This document shows positions 6,575 to 13,863 of a stretch of DNA of 36,761 bases, in pieces. A model generated the notes under the pieces. That model saw only the letters and a list, made by a program, of their open reading frames with translations, was not told where the DNA came from and searched no databases. Each line of letters starts with the position of its first letter. The stretch's first letter is position 1. This DNA is from a virus. The position numbers and the translations under genes were made by a program. The stretch spans positions 1 through 36,761 of IMG/VR virus record IMGVR_UViG_3300043353_000067; one strand, written 5' to 3'.

Positions 6575-7025
6575 CGTCCAGCTCCTACAGAGTCCTGCGT
6601 TGTACTCTTCATGGGGAATTCCGTCCAGCGTCTGAAAATTCATTGCCTGGAGGGGATGGGAAACTGGGCGGGTCTATGGCAAGATGGACTTAGCCTTGAA
6701 GCGTTCTCCCAACCTGTAAACGGCTCGCCACTGCGTGAATTTCTTGGCAGAAGGTACGCAGGGACGGGTAAAAGCAAAAGGGAGGCGATCTCCCAAGGTG
6801 CGGCATAGTTTTATGGCGTAGGCGAACTCCTTCGAGTTCGATTACAATATAAAATTTTCCGACCCATTTCCCGCCGCGGTAGTACCTTCGACGCCCTTCC
6901 CGGTAGTACTCTGCGTGCCCCGATTCTCGGTGTACGCCCAATAAACTGGTAGAGACGAAAACGGCCGATCCAGGTGTTATCAGCACCTGAACCGGCCTAA
7001 CCACCCTAGTTTTCTTGGAACTGGA
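6575..7025. other. 451-bp divergent spacer between early operon and integrase
   Basis: No convincing gene is present. It must hold the start signals of the leftward operon and of the integrase. Visible elements are GGGAG-N5-CTCCC at 6780-6794, a hairpin CGAACTC-CTTC-GAGTTCG at 6823-6840, an AT-rich tract at 6841-6859 and three direct repeats at 6877-6939. I could not assign a convincing -35/-10 pair on either strand. Hairpin and repeats together are what an attP or repressor-operator region would look like. Confidence 0.6.
6877..6939. repeat. Three direct repeats upstream of the integrase
   Basis: CGGTAGTAC occurs at 6877-6885 and 6901-6909, and a variant CGGTGTACGCCC at 6928-6939. The spacings are 24 and 27 bp, with partial agreement in the bases that follow (CG..GCCC). 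Integrase arm-type sites or operator half-sites are the likely roles; neither can be proven here. Confidence 0.5.
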
Positions 7026-7979
7026 ATGGCCTGTACTAATCCTAGTATTGAGATCTCTCTGGAGATGCTCAAAGCCGAACAACTGCGTCTGCGCAAGGGC
7101 GTTGTCGCACGCAACACCGTATTGGGCTACGGGTACGATTGGCGTATGTTTTGCGCCTGGGCGAAGAGCCGCGGCCTTGATGCGCTGCCGGCCTCGGCCG
7201 ACACCGTGGCGCTTTACCTGACCGACCTTCTCACGCAGGGGAAGAAGATCACGACCGCACGCCGGCGCAAATGCGCCATCTTCTACGAACACGTGGCGCG
7301 CGGGCTGCCGTCTCCCGGCGTCGACGACATCCAGGAGCTGCTTCGTGGCGCCCAACGCCTTAGCGGGGAGAAACCACGGCAAATGCGGCCGATCAGCGTG
7401 CGCGAACTGCGCCGCATGTCGGCCAAACTCGCGCGCATCGGCACGCCGCGGGCACTGCGGGACCGTGCTCTGCTGGTGGTGGGTTTCGCGAGCGCGCTGC
7501 GCCGCTCCAACCTCGGCGCCCTCAAACTGGCAGACATCGAATTTGTGCGCGAGGGCGTGATACTCACCATAGATCGAGAGAAGGGCGACCAGGAAGGGCG
7601 AGGCAGATTCATCGGGCTTGCCCGCGGCCGCCATGCCGATACTTGCCCGGTGCGCGTCGTGCGGGCGTGGCTGCGGGTGCGCGGCGCCGGACCCGGCCCC
7701 CTGTTCCCCAGCATGGATCGCCGTCACCCGGGCGTGCCGTTGGATGGCGATAGCATCTGCCGCCTGGTCAAGCGAGCGCTCACGCTCATCGGAATCGATC
7801 CTGTGCAACACGGGGCACACAGTCTTCGCGCCGGATTTTGCACCGCGGCCGGCGAGGCCAATGTCGGAGAGTTGGTGATTGCGAGCCAGACCGGTCACCG
7901 CAGTATGCAGGTGCTGCGAAGCTATTTCCGCCGCTCGGATCTCTGGCGGGCTAATGCCAGCGCGCTGCTCGGCCTGTAG
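7026..7979 (+). CDS. int: Tyrosine recombinase / phage integrase
   Basis: 317 residues. The N-terminal helical core-binding domain (about 1-110, with RNTVLGYGYDWRMFCAWAKS) is followed by the catalytic domain. Catalytic residues visible are R159 (ALRRSNL), K186 (REKGDQ), H265 and R268 (HSLRAG), H291 (TGHRS) and nucleophile Y300. It would catalyse integration and possibly excision of the phage. The start at 7026 has only weak ribosome-binding complementarity (TTGGAACTGG). It lies next to the repeat-rich spacer 6575-7025 and converges on the HTH gene at 8333-8836, a common int/xis neighbourhood. A second recombinase gene lies at 32299. Confidence 0.93.
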   Translation: MACTNPSIEISLEMLKAEQLRLRKGVVARNTVLGYGYDWRMFCAWAKSRGLDALPASADTVALYLTDLLTQGKKITTARRRKCAIFYEHVARGLPSPGVDDIQELLRGAQRLSGEKPRQMRPISVRELRRMSAKLARIGTPRALRDRALLVVGFASALRRSNLGALKLADIEFVREGVILTIDREKGDQEGRGRFIGLARGRHADTCPVRVVRAWLRVRGAGPGPLFPSMDRRHPGVPLDGDSICRLVKRALTLIGIDPVQHGAHSLRAGFCTAAGEANVGELVIASQTGHRSMQVLRSYFRRSDLWRANASALLGL

Positions 7980-8023
7980 CTGAGAGCCTATGACGGATTG
8001 GAGATGGTTTGTCGTTTTATCTC

Positions 8024-8107
8024 CCCCTGTTCTAGAAGGGGTTGGAAAGGTGGCCGGCTAGAACGCCCCTGTTTGGCAGAGGCCCGGCCACCGTCTCCGA
8101 TTCCAAC
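8024..8107. repeat. Nested inverted repeat, possible structured RNA or att element
   Basis: GTTGGAA (8041-8047) pairs with TTCCAAC (8101-8107), and inside it GGTGGCCGG (8049-8057) pairs with CCGGCCACC (8084-8092), all perfect. An overlapping dyad, GTTCTAG (8029-8035) with CTAGAAC (8058-8064), competes with the first fold, and CCCCTGTT occurs as a direct repeat at 8024 and 8066. Two alternative folds sharing bases is a feature of switches and also of recombinase target sites. Confidence 0.55.
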
Positions 8108-8254
8108 TTGCCCGAGGATCAGTCGAGCGAAAAGATGGTAGCACATAATCGTGTCTTCCCTCGACGAGTACATGCCAGCCTCTTCTCGACGGGAGCACCT
8201 CTTTCGAGGCAGCTCTTAGACTCGGGCTCGGAAAGATGACTAGACGCAACCAGA

Positions 8255-8332
8255 GTATTACCCGGATTTAGAATCGTATAGGCATCGTCACAATCCGCGG
8301 TGCCTTTTCATACGACGGCTAGGGTAATACCC
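8255..8332. repeat. Three-tier nested inverted repeat before the HTH gene stop
   Basis: GTATTACCC (8255-8263) pairs with GGGTAATAC (8322-8330), TCGTAT (8274-8279) with ATACGA (8310-8315), and AGGCA (8280-8284) with TGCCT (8301-8305), in proper nesting, giving 20 perfect pairs. The outer right arm is itself the palindrome GGGTA-A-TACCC (8322-8332). On the minus strand it would form just after the stop of the excisionase-like gene, so it could be that gene's 3' end structure. Confidence 0.55.
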
Positions 8333-8836
8333 TCATTTGCGTGGTATAGGCGCTTTGATCGCATCGACGTCGCGCCGCGCGATGCGATAGCGGCCGCCGG
8401 GCCGCACTCCGACATCGAGCGCGCCGAGGCGCCTTTCCTCGATCATGCGCAGCAGGTAAGTGCCCGGCAGGCCCGAGTAGTCCGCGGCCTCGTCCACGGT
8501 GAGCCAGGGGCGATCCGGCGCCGGCGAAGGTGCGGGAAGCGCCTGGACCGGCGGCAGTGCGGCCACTTCGCCCGCACCTCCGCGGTAAGCGACCAGCCGC
8601 TGCTTGCCGTCCATCACCGCCCGGTGAACCTCGGCCGCAGAAAAGACGGTTTGCCGGCGCTTGGTGACGGGATCCGTCACCTGGCGTCGTCTCATGGCGC
8701 CGTTCGCCGAGAGTTCGAGCACGCGGCGCACGCTCAAACCGAGCCGCTGGGCGGCGATTTCTTTGCTGATGAATTCAGGCGCCGGGCGAACAGACGCAGG
8801 CGCAGAACTGCGGTATGCTGGTTTTGAATTTGACAT
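8333..8836 (-). CDS. Two-domain HTH protein, excisionase-like
   Basis: 167 residues. Two separate winged-HTH modules are visible: residues about 22-72 (ISKEIAAQRLGLSVRRVLEL, with an AEVHR end) and 111-160 (WLTVDEAADYSGLPGTYLLR, then RRLGALDVGVRPGGRYRIAR). The second matches the excisionase/MerR-like HTH_17 pattern closely. A proline/alanine-rich linker joins them. Such proteins bend DNA at att sites or act as small regulators; pairing with the integrase suggests a directionality factor, although Xis proteins are usually single-domain and shorter. The start at 8836 is preceded by AAGG and by a GC-rich hairpin. Confidence 0.8.
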   Translation of the reverse strand: MSNSKPAYRSSAPASVRPAPEFISKEIAAQRLGLSVRRVLELSANGAMRRRQVTDPVTKRRQTVFSAAEVHRAVMDGKQRLVAYRGGAGEVAALPPVQALPAPSPAPDRPWLTVDEAADYSGLPGTYLLRMIEERRLGALDVGVRPGGRYRIARRDVDAIKAPIPRK

Positions 8837-8849
8837 TTGCGAACCTTGG

Positions 8850-8879
8850 GCGGGCGTTCCACGCGCCCGCTTTCTTTTT
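8850..8879 (+). terminator. Intrinsic terminator, plus strand
   Basis: GCGGGCG (8850-8856) and CGCCCGC (8864-8870) form a perfect 7-bp GC stem with a 7-nt loop, followed by TTTCTTTTT (8871-8879). It is oriented for rightward transcription and lies between the integrase and the late operon, so it would stop integrase read-through from reaching the virion genes. On the minus strand the same hairpin lies shortly before the HTH gene start. Confidence 0.72.
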
Positions 8880-8895
8880 GACTGTAACCCAGTTG

Positions 8896-9033
8896 TCAGG
8901 CCACGAGCAGCGCCAGAACCCAGAATGAGAGTCCTAGAGCAATGAGGTTAATGCGCGGACTCGGCACGTTCAGGGCGGCCAAAACCAATGAGATCAAGGC
9001 AAGCAGCATCAGCACGAGACGTAGCGAAACCAT
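8896..9033 (-). CDS. 45-residue two-helix membrane protein
   Basis: MVSLRLVLMLLALISLVLAA followed by LNVPSPRINLIALG and LSFWVLALLVA gives two membrane helices with a short NVPSPR turn. GGGAGG six bases before the ATG at 9033 fixes the start and excludes the longer reading to 9138. Proteins of this length and turn motif are common in phages, and no function is assigned. It is divergent from the late operon and upstream of the HTH gene. The topology would allow a pinholin-like role, but it could equally be a superinfection-exclusion or accessory membrane peptide. Confidence 0.8.
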   Translation of the reverse strand: MVSLRLVLMLLALISLVLAALNVPSPRINLIALGLSFWVLALLVA

Positions 9034-9059
9034 ACTCAGCCTCCCGTCTTTCTGGTACG

Positions 9060-9074
9060 ATACTTCCAAAGTAT
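9060..9074. promoter_or_regulatory. 15-bp palindrome in the divergent spacer before the late operon
   Basis: ATACTT-CCA-AAGTAT is a perfect 6-3-6 dyad located between the leftward membrane-protein gene and the rightward packaging operon. The position fits an operator for either. It overlaps TATACT/TATAGC hexamers that could be -10 elements, but I found no matching -35 on either strand. Confidence 0.4.
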
Positions 9075-9148
9075 AGCGACACACCCCCGCCGGGCCGGGG
9101 CCGAATGATTCTCTAAAATAGCCCGCATTCCCCTGCATCAGTCAAGCT

Positions 9149-9445
9149 GTGCCCCAACTTCTGCCCGCAAAAGTGCCCGTATTCACGCAATACGGCAAAG
9201 TCGAAATGGCTGATGCGGCACGTGTGCGCCAACTCGTGGCGGCGCCGAATGCGGTGTTCGTCTGGCGCCATAAAGACGGGCAGTTGATGCGAATCATGCT
9301 CACCAGCTACGGCGAGGATTACGGGCGCCGCGGCCGCCAGGGCAACCCGCAAAAGGACATCTACCGCGCAGAGAGCGACGACAATCCGCCGAATGTCTGG
9401 ACCTTCAAGCGGAACTGCGGCAGTGCCGCGGAGCCGCAGTCATGA
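9149..9445 (+). CDS. Hypothetical protein at head of late operon
   Basis: 98 residues with a GTG start; other starts (GTG 9173, ATG 9206) are possible because no Shine-Dalgarno is evident. It contains FVWRHKDGQLMRIMLTSYGE and ends DNPPNVWTFKRNCG. It is probably a small strand-rich domain with no recognised motif. Its stop overlaps the ATG of the next gene (ATGA), which ties it to the terminase genes. The function is unknown; a helper of packaging is only a guess from position. Confidence 0.65.
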   Translation: MPQLLPAKVPVFTQYGKVEMADAARVRQLVAAPNAVFVWRHKDGQLMRIMLTSYGEDYGRRGRQGNPQKDIYRAESDDNPPNVWTFKRNCGSAAEPQS

Positions 9446-9642
9446 CGGTGGGAGAGCTCAAGAAACTGCTTGAGCCGCTCGACGACGGGCTACCCGTCAT
9501 CGTGGTGGCACCCTGCCTGGACGAAGACGGCGACGACTGCGAGACGTGGTTCCAGGTGCACGAAGTCGCGAGCGAGATGGACGCCGACACTGCGGAAGAA
9601 TACGCGAAGTTCGATTGCACCCGGTTGGATTTTGAAAAATGA
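9442..9642 (+). CDS. Small acidic phage protein (MTVGELKKLL family)
   Basis: 66 residues. MTVGELKKLLEPLDDGLPVI is an N-terminus I recall from many short phage proteins, followed by an acidic body rich in D and E. The function is unknown. ATGA overlaps occur at both ends, coupling it to the preceding gene and to the terminase large subunit. Confidence 0.78.
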   Translation: MTVGELKKLLEPLDDGLPVIVVAPCLDEDGDDCETWFQVHEVASEMDADTAEEYAKFDCTRLDFEK

Positions 9643-11207
9643 CCCCGGCGATTGACGCGGAACTGGAACTGATCGAGGAGATGGCGCAGTGCGCCAACGA
9701 CCCGCTGCGCTTCGTCATGTTCGCCTACCCTTGGGGAGTACCGCGGACGCCGCTCGCGGACTACGCGGGGCCAGACGAGTGGCAAGGTCAGTTGCTGCGC
9801 GAGATCGGCGAAGAGGTGCGGAAGCGCGGCTTCGACGGCCTCAACGCTGTGGGGCCCATCCGCCAGGCCATCTCGAGCGGACACGGGATCGGGAAGAGCA
9901 CCACAAGCGCCTGGCTGGCGAACTGGATCATGTCCACCCGCCCGAATTCGCAGGGCACGATCACCAGCAACACCTTTGCGCAGCTTTCCACCAAGACCTG
10001 GCCGGCGATCCTGAAGTGGACGCGCATGTGCATCACCGGCCACTGGTTCGTGGCGGGGCAGGAAAAGATCTTCGCCAAGGCGGCGCCGGAATCCTGGTTT
10101 GTCACCGCGCAGACCTGCAGGCGAGAGAACTCCGAGGCCTTCCACGGCCAGCACGCCGCGCGATCGACGTCCTGGTATCTCTTCGACGAGGCCTCGGCCA
10201 TCCCTGACGAGATCTGGAACGCGGCCGAGGGCGGGCTCACTGATGGTGAGCCGATGATCTTCGCGTGGGGCAACCCGACCAGGAACACCGGCAAGTTTCA
10301 CCGCATCGTCTTCGGATCTGAGCGGGACCGGTGGCTGCAGAAAATCATTGACAGCCGTACCGCGCGATTCACTAACAAGGCCCTGCTCGAGGAGTGGATC
10401 CGCGATTACGGGGAAGACTCCGACTTTGTACGGGTCCGGGTCCGCGGGATCGCGCCGCGCGCCGGCGAGCTGCAATACATCGATCAGGAGCGGGTCTGGC
10501 AGGCCCAGCAGCGCGCGGCCTCAAGTTTTCCTGACGATCCTCTGGTTTGTGGGTTCGACGTCGCCGGCCGCGGCGGGATGTTCAACCTGCCGGGCGCCCG
10601 GAGCGATGGCGGCGGCGAAGGCTCCAACAAGCGCGACAGCGGCGGATCCGGCGCCTGGAACGTGATCGCGTTCCGGCGCGGCCTGGACGCCCGGGCGATC
10701 CCGGCCGTCCGGATCTCGGGCGAGGACACGCGCGATCGCAGCGTGATGCTGGGCAAGCTGACCGAGATCCTGAGCGACAAGCGGCCCACGCACCAGGTCG
10801 CGATGATGTTTGTCGATTCGGCCTTCGGCGCGCCCTACGTCGAGCGGCTGCGCGCGATGAACTACGACAACGTCATGGAGGTTAACTTCGGTGCGCCTTC
10901 TCACGATCGCCACCAGGCCAACATGCGCGCGTACATGTGGAGCCGGATGAAAGAGTGGCTCCTGAAGGGCGCGATTCCCGGCGACAACATTTTGGAGACA
11001 GACCTCACCGGCCCGGGCTACCACTTGAACAAGAGCGAGCAGCTCGTGATCGAGAGCAAGCAGGACATGGTGAAGCGAGGGATCGCGTCACCGGACTACG
11101 GTGACGCACTGGCCCTCACGTTTGCCGCCTTTGTGCCGCCGGTGGCGCCGGCCGCGGCGCAGGAACTCGGGCGCGGGTTCGGGGGCGGCGGGTCATGGAT
11201 GGGGTGA
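9639..11207 (+). CDS. terL: Terminase large subunit (packaging ATPase/nuclease)
   Basis: 522 residues. Walker A is GHGIGKST (81-88), Walker B YLFDEAS (D183, E184), and the coupling motif AWGNPT lies at 209-214. The RNase-H-fold nuclease acids are probably D307 (GFDVAG), D393 (FVDSAFG) and D489 (YGDALAL). It drives ATP-dependent DNA translocation into the procapsid and cuts the concatemer. A glycine-rich insert of roughly 20-25 residues (about 312-337) follows the first nuclease acid. The N-terminal FVMFAYPWGVP region is a signature I recall from this terminase group. The usual partner, the small subunit, is not adjacent; a candidate lies at 33197-33661. Confidence 0.95.
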   Translation: MTPAIDAELELIEEMAQCANDPLRFVMFAYPWGVPRTPLADYAGPDEWQGQLLREIGEEVRKRGFDGLNAVGPIRQAISSGHGIGKSTTSAWLANWIMSTRPNSQGTITSNTFAQLSTKTWPAILKWTRMCITGHWFVAGQEKIFAKAAPESWFVTAQTCRRENSEAFHGQHAARSTSWYLFDEASAIPDEIWNAAEGGLTDGEPMIFAWGNPTRNTGKFHRIVFGSERDRWLQKIIDSRTARFTNKALLEEWIRDYGEDSDFVRVRVRGIAPRAGELQYIDQERVWQAQQRAASSFPDDPLVCGFDVAGRGGMFNLPGARSDGGGEGSNKRDSGGSGAWNVIAFRRGLDARAIPAVRISGEDTRDRSVMLGKLTEILSDKRPTHQVAMMFVDSAFGAPYVERLRAMNYDNVMEVNFGAPSHDRHQANMRAYMWSRMKEWLLKGAIPGDNILETDLTGPGYHLNKSEQLVIESKQDMVKRGIASPDYGDALALTFAAFVPPVAPAAAQELGRGFGGGGSWMG

Positions 11208-11359
11208 GGCAAGTGAAAGTCTCTTACGATCCCAAGTGTGAAGAGTTGGCGCGCTACTTCCTGACCACTGACATCACCAAGCCCGGCCAGGAACAGGTGA
11301 GCCGGCTGGCCGGCAAGATCCAGCAGGCGATCGAAGAGTTTCTCGAAACCGAGTCGTGA
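11204..11359 (+). CDS. Small phage protein (YDPKC family)
   Basis: 51 residues from the GTG at 11204, which overlaps the terminase TGA, or 48 from the GTG at 11213 (VKVSYDPKCEELARYFL). The body is one or two helices ending IQQAIEEFLETES. YDPKC..LA.YFL is a pattern I recall from short phage proteins near packaging genes; the function is unknown. No good Shine-Dalgarno is present, so coupling to the terminase stop is likely. Confidence 0.72.
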   Translation: MRQVKVSYDPKCEELARYFLTTDITKPGQEQVSRLAGKIQQAIEEFLETES

Positions 11360-11360
11360 G

Positions 11361-11519
11361 ATGGATGAACTCGACATTCCGCTGAACACGCCGGAAGGCC
11401 AGCGCTTGCTCGGCGCGCGCGACCTGATAGCGGAAGAGGCCTTTGAGGCGAGGGATTCACGGCTTAACCAGACAGTGACCGCGAGATTAGCAAGTAAGCG
11501 GCGAACGACAAGACGCTGA
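11361..11519 (+). CDS. Possible short protein, overlapped by an opposite-strand gene
   Basis: 52 residues, MDELDIPLNTPEGQRLLGAR then a helical acidic stretch and a basic end (ASKRRTTRRC). It begins one base after the previous stop. Its last third overlaps the 3' end of the leftward gene at 11464-11688, so this end may not be under selection as protein. No family is recognised. Composition and position in the operon support it moderately. Confidence 0.42.
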   Translation: MDELDIPLNTPEGQRLLGARDLIAEEAFEARDSRLNQTVTARLASKRRTTRR

Positions 11520-11688
11520 CGACGGCGAGTATCCAGGTTATCCGATTGAACACAGAATTGATCCACCGTTTCTTGCGCGCGTGCTCGTCGATGGCTGCGG
11601 ACACCTTTTGCTCGTACTCAGCGAACGCTGCGTCCATGTCTCGCTGGTATTTGTCGAACACTGCGTCCAGATCTCGGTCGTGTTGCAT
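11464..11688 (-). CDS. Leftward small protein with C-terminal membrane helix, inside late operon
   Basis: 74 residues from MQHDRDLDAVFDKYQRDMDA. A charged amphipathic region that could be a coiled coil (about 1-45) is followed by RITWILAVVSVLSFAAYLLI, a single C-terminal membrane helix. It is opposite in orientation to the packaging and portal genes on both sides, as a moron would be. TATGAT lies 12 bases upstream of the ATG on its own strand and could be a -10 element, which would give a very short leader; no Shine-Dalgarno is visible. The function is unknown. Confidence 0.62.
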   Translation of the reverse strand: MQHDRDLDAVFDKYQRDMDAAFAEYEQKVSAAIDEHARKKRWINSVFNRITWILAVVSVLSFAAYLLISRSLSG

Positions 11689-11716
11689 AGTTGCGTTCGC
11701 ATCATAACAAACGGAA

Positions 11717-13861
11717 ATGGCGAGTAAGTCCGAAAAAGACCTCATCGCGACGGCACGCGCGCGCTACAAGCTCGCCGAGGAAGCCGAGCGCGAGATCCGC
11801 AAAGAGGCGAAGATCGATCTGCAATTTGCGGCCGGCGAGCAGTGGGACGCCGACGACGTCCAGCGGCGCAACGCGATGGGCCAGGCCGGCAAGCGCCCCT
11901 GCCTCACGTTCAACAAGCTCACCGGCCCGATCAACCAGGTCGCGAACCAGGCGCGCATGAACAAGCCTGACCTCGAGGCGCTGCCGGTCGATTCGCAGAG
12001 CGACCCGAAGACGGCCAAGGTCATCGAAGGCATGATCCGGCACATCCAGTACGCCTCGAAAGCCGATCAGGTTTACGAGACTTCGCTCGATCAGTCGACG
12101 AAGGGCGGCTTCGGGTACTTCAAGGTCACCACTCGCTACTGCGGCAACAAGACGTTCGACCAGGAGATCCGGATCGAGCGCGTACTTAACCCGTTCAGCA
12201 TCCTGATGGACCCGTATGCGAAAGAGGCAGACAAGTCCGACGCGAAGTATGGCTTTGAATTGGAGTGGATCTCGAAGGACGAGTATAAGGACGAGTTCGG
12301 CGACACCGAAGTCGCGAAGATGAACTTCTACCAGGGCTGTACTAACCCTGCCCCGGACTGGATCGGCGACGACGGCGTGCTGGTGGCCCGCTACTGGTAT
12401 CTGGAGATCGAAACCAAGACACTGGTGGGCATCCAGTGGCCTGATGGCGCCGTCACGAATGAGTACCTCGAGGATCTCCCGGCGGACCTTCCGCCGGGCA
12501 TCCAGTTCGCCGTCGATGAGAACGGCGATCGCATCGAGCGCGAAGACCAGATCCGGCACGTGAAAATGTGCCGCCTGAACGGCGTGGAGATCCTGGACGA
12601 GACCGACTGGAAAGGCCAGTGGATCCCGATCCTGGCCGTGCTCGGCGAGGAGATGTACATCGAGAACAAGCGGTACTTGTTCTCGCTGATCCGTTTCGCC
12701 CGCGACCCGCAGAAGCTGTATAACTTCTACCGCTCGAGCGAAGCCGAAACGGTCATGTTGGGCACCAAGGCGCCTTGGGTGGGGGTAAAAGGCGCCTTCA
12801 AAGATCCGCGCTGGGCGACGGCAAACACCGTGCCGTGGGCTTACCTCGAGTACGAGCCTCTCGATATCGCCGGCAACCCGGTGCCGGCGCCGCAGCGCAA
12901 CCTATTTGAGCCGCCGATCCAGGCGCTGAGCATCGGCGCCGCGCAGGCCTCGGACGACATCAAGGCGACCACGAACGTCTATGACGCCAGCCTCGGGTCG
13001 CAGTCCAACGAGACGTCAGGCATCGCGCTTCAGCGGCGCCAGGGTCAGATGGAGTTATCCAACTTCCATTTCGTGGACAACCTGAACCGCGCCATCCTGC
13101 AGTGCGGCGTGATCCTCTGTGACCTGATCCCCAAGATTTACGACACCCCGCGCCAGGTGCGGATCCTCGGCGAGGACATGCAGGAAGAGATCGTCCAGGT
13201 GAACCAGACGTTTCAGGACGACTACGGCGCCGAGAAGTGCTACGACCTCGCCAACGGCAAGTATGACGTGCGCCTGAAGATCGGGCCGAGTTTCAAAACC
13301 CAGCAACAAGAAACCGCGGCCCAGGTCACCGAACTCTCGCGCAACTTCCCGCAGCTAATGACGGTCGCCGGCGACATCGTCTTCGACAACCTGAACTTTG
13401 CCGGCGCCGAGAAAATTGCCGACCGACTGCGCCGGTCCATGCCGCCGGAATTGACCGAGGACACCGACAAAAAGCCGCAGCAGTTGCTCGCGCAGCAGAA
13501 CGCGCAGCAGGCCCAGCAGATCGAGCAGTTGACCGCGGCACTCAACAAGTTGAGCGACGACGTGCGCGCCAAACGCATTGAATCCGAAAGCAGCATGGAG
13601 ATCGAGAAGATGAAGATCGACTCGTCCGATCGCCAGGCCGCCATGCGCGCGCAAGTCGACCTCGTGAAGGTCGAGGCGCAATTGACCAGCACTGAGAATA
13701 TCGCGCTGCTCAAGGCGCAGGTAATCGATCTGCAGCGGCAGATCGCCGGTATGGCGTCCGGGGCCGCGGCTGAGGCCGCGGAACCCGAGCCCGGCGAAGG
13801 CGGCGGGATGCCGCCGGCGGCCGCACTCCCGGCCGCAGCGCCGCAGCAGGCTGGATTATGA
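11717..13861 (+). CDS. P22-like portal protein
   Basis: 714 residues, close to the roughly 725 of P22 gp1. The N-terminus (EREIRKEAKIDLQFAAGEQW) and the KRPCLTFNKLTGPINQVANQ segment are characteristic of P22-type portals; NPFSILMDPYAKEADKSDAK is another conserved block. The C-terminal part (about 590-680) is a glutamine-rich and charged coiled coil, followed by a proline/alanine tail, reminiscent of the P22 portal barrel. It forms the dodecameric ring through which DNA enters and leaves. It is unusual in being flanked on both sides by leftward genes. Confidence 0.93.
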   Translation: MASKSEKDLIATARARYKLAEEAEREIRKEAKIDLQFAAGEQWDADDVQRRNAMGQAGKRPCLTFNKLTGPINQVANQARMNKPDLEALPVDSQSDPKTAKVIEGMIRHIQYASKADQVYETSLDQSTKGGFGYFKVTTRYCGNKTFDQEIRIERVLNPFSILMDPYAKEADKSDAKYGFELEWISKDEYKDEFGDTEVAKMNFYQGCTNPAPDWIGDDGVLVARYWYLEIETKTLVGIQWPDGAVTNEYLEDLPADLPPGIQFAVDENGDRIEREDQIRHVKMCRLNGVEILDETDWKGQWIPILAVLGEEMYIENKRYLFSLIRFARDPQKLYNFYRSSEAETVMLGTKAPWVGVKGAFKDPRWATANTVPWAYLEYEPLDIAGNPVPAPQRNLFEPPIQALSIGAAQASDDIKATTNVYDASLGSQSNETSGIALQRRQGQMELSNFHFVDNLNRAILQCGVILCDLIPKIYDTPRQVRILGEDMQEEIVQVNQTFQDDYGAEKCYDLANGKYDVRLKIGPSFKTQQQETAAQVTELSRNFPQLMTVAGDIVFDNLNFAGAEKIADRLRRSMPPELTEDTDKKPQQLLAQQNAQQAQQIEQLTAALNKLSDDVRAKRIESESSMEIEKMKIDSSDRQAAMRAQVDLVKVEAQLTSTENIALLKAQVIDLQRQIAGMASGAAAEAAEPEPGEGGGMPPAAALPAAAPQQAGL

Positions 13862-13863
13862 AG

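Larger units (their letters stand above)
7980..8332. other. 353-bp convergent spacer with two large inverted-repeat structures
   Basis: No gene with believable composition was found. It separates the ends of the integrase and of the excisionase-like gene. It contains two elaborate dyads, listed separately (8024-8107 and 8255-8332), and in between short CTCGA-rich repeats (8152-8217). Neither dyad is followed by a good T-tract, so simple termination does not explain them. An attachment site, a structured RNA or a recombination-control region is possible. Confidence 0.6.

Noticed and set aside
6823-6859. tRNA-like GAGTTCGATTAC near a hairpin, as a tRNA fragment at attP
   Set aside because: The T-loop-like string lacks a matching T-stem and acceptor; no cloverleaf can be drawn.
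6690-7898. 402-codon open frame on the minus strand across the integrase
   Set aside because: It is antisense to a gene with a complete catalytic set; long open antisense frames are expected in GC-rich DNA, and its translation shows no domain.
9405-10475. 356-codon minus-strand frame opposite the terminase
   Set aside because: Shadow of the terminase frame, with arginine/proline-rich low-complexity translation.
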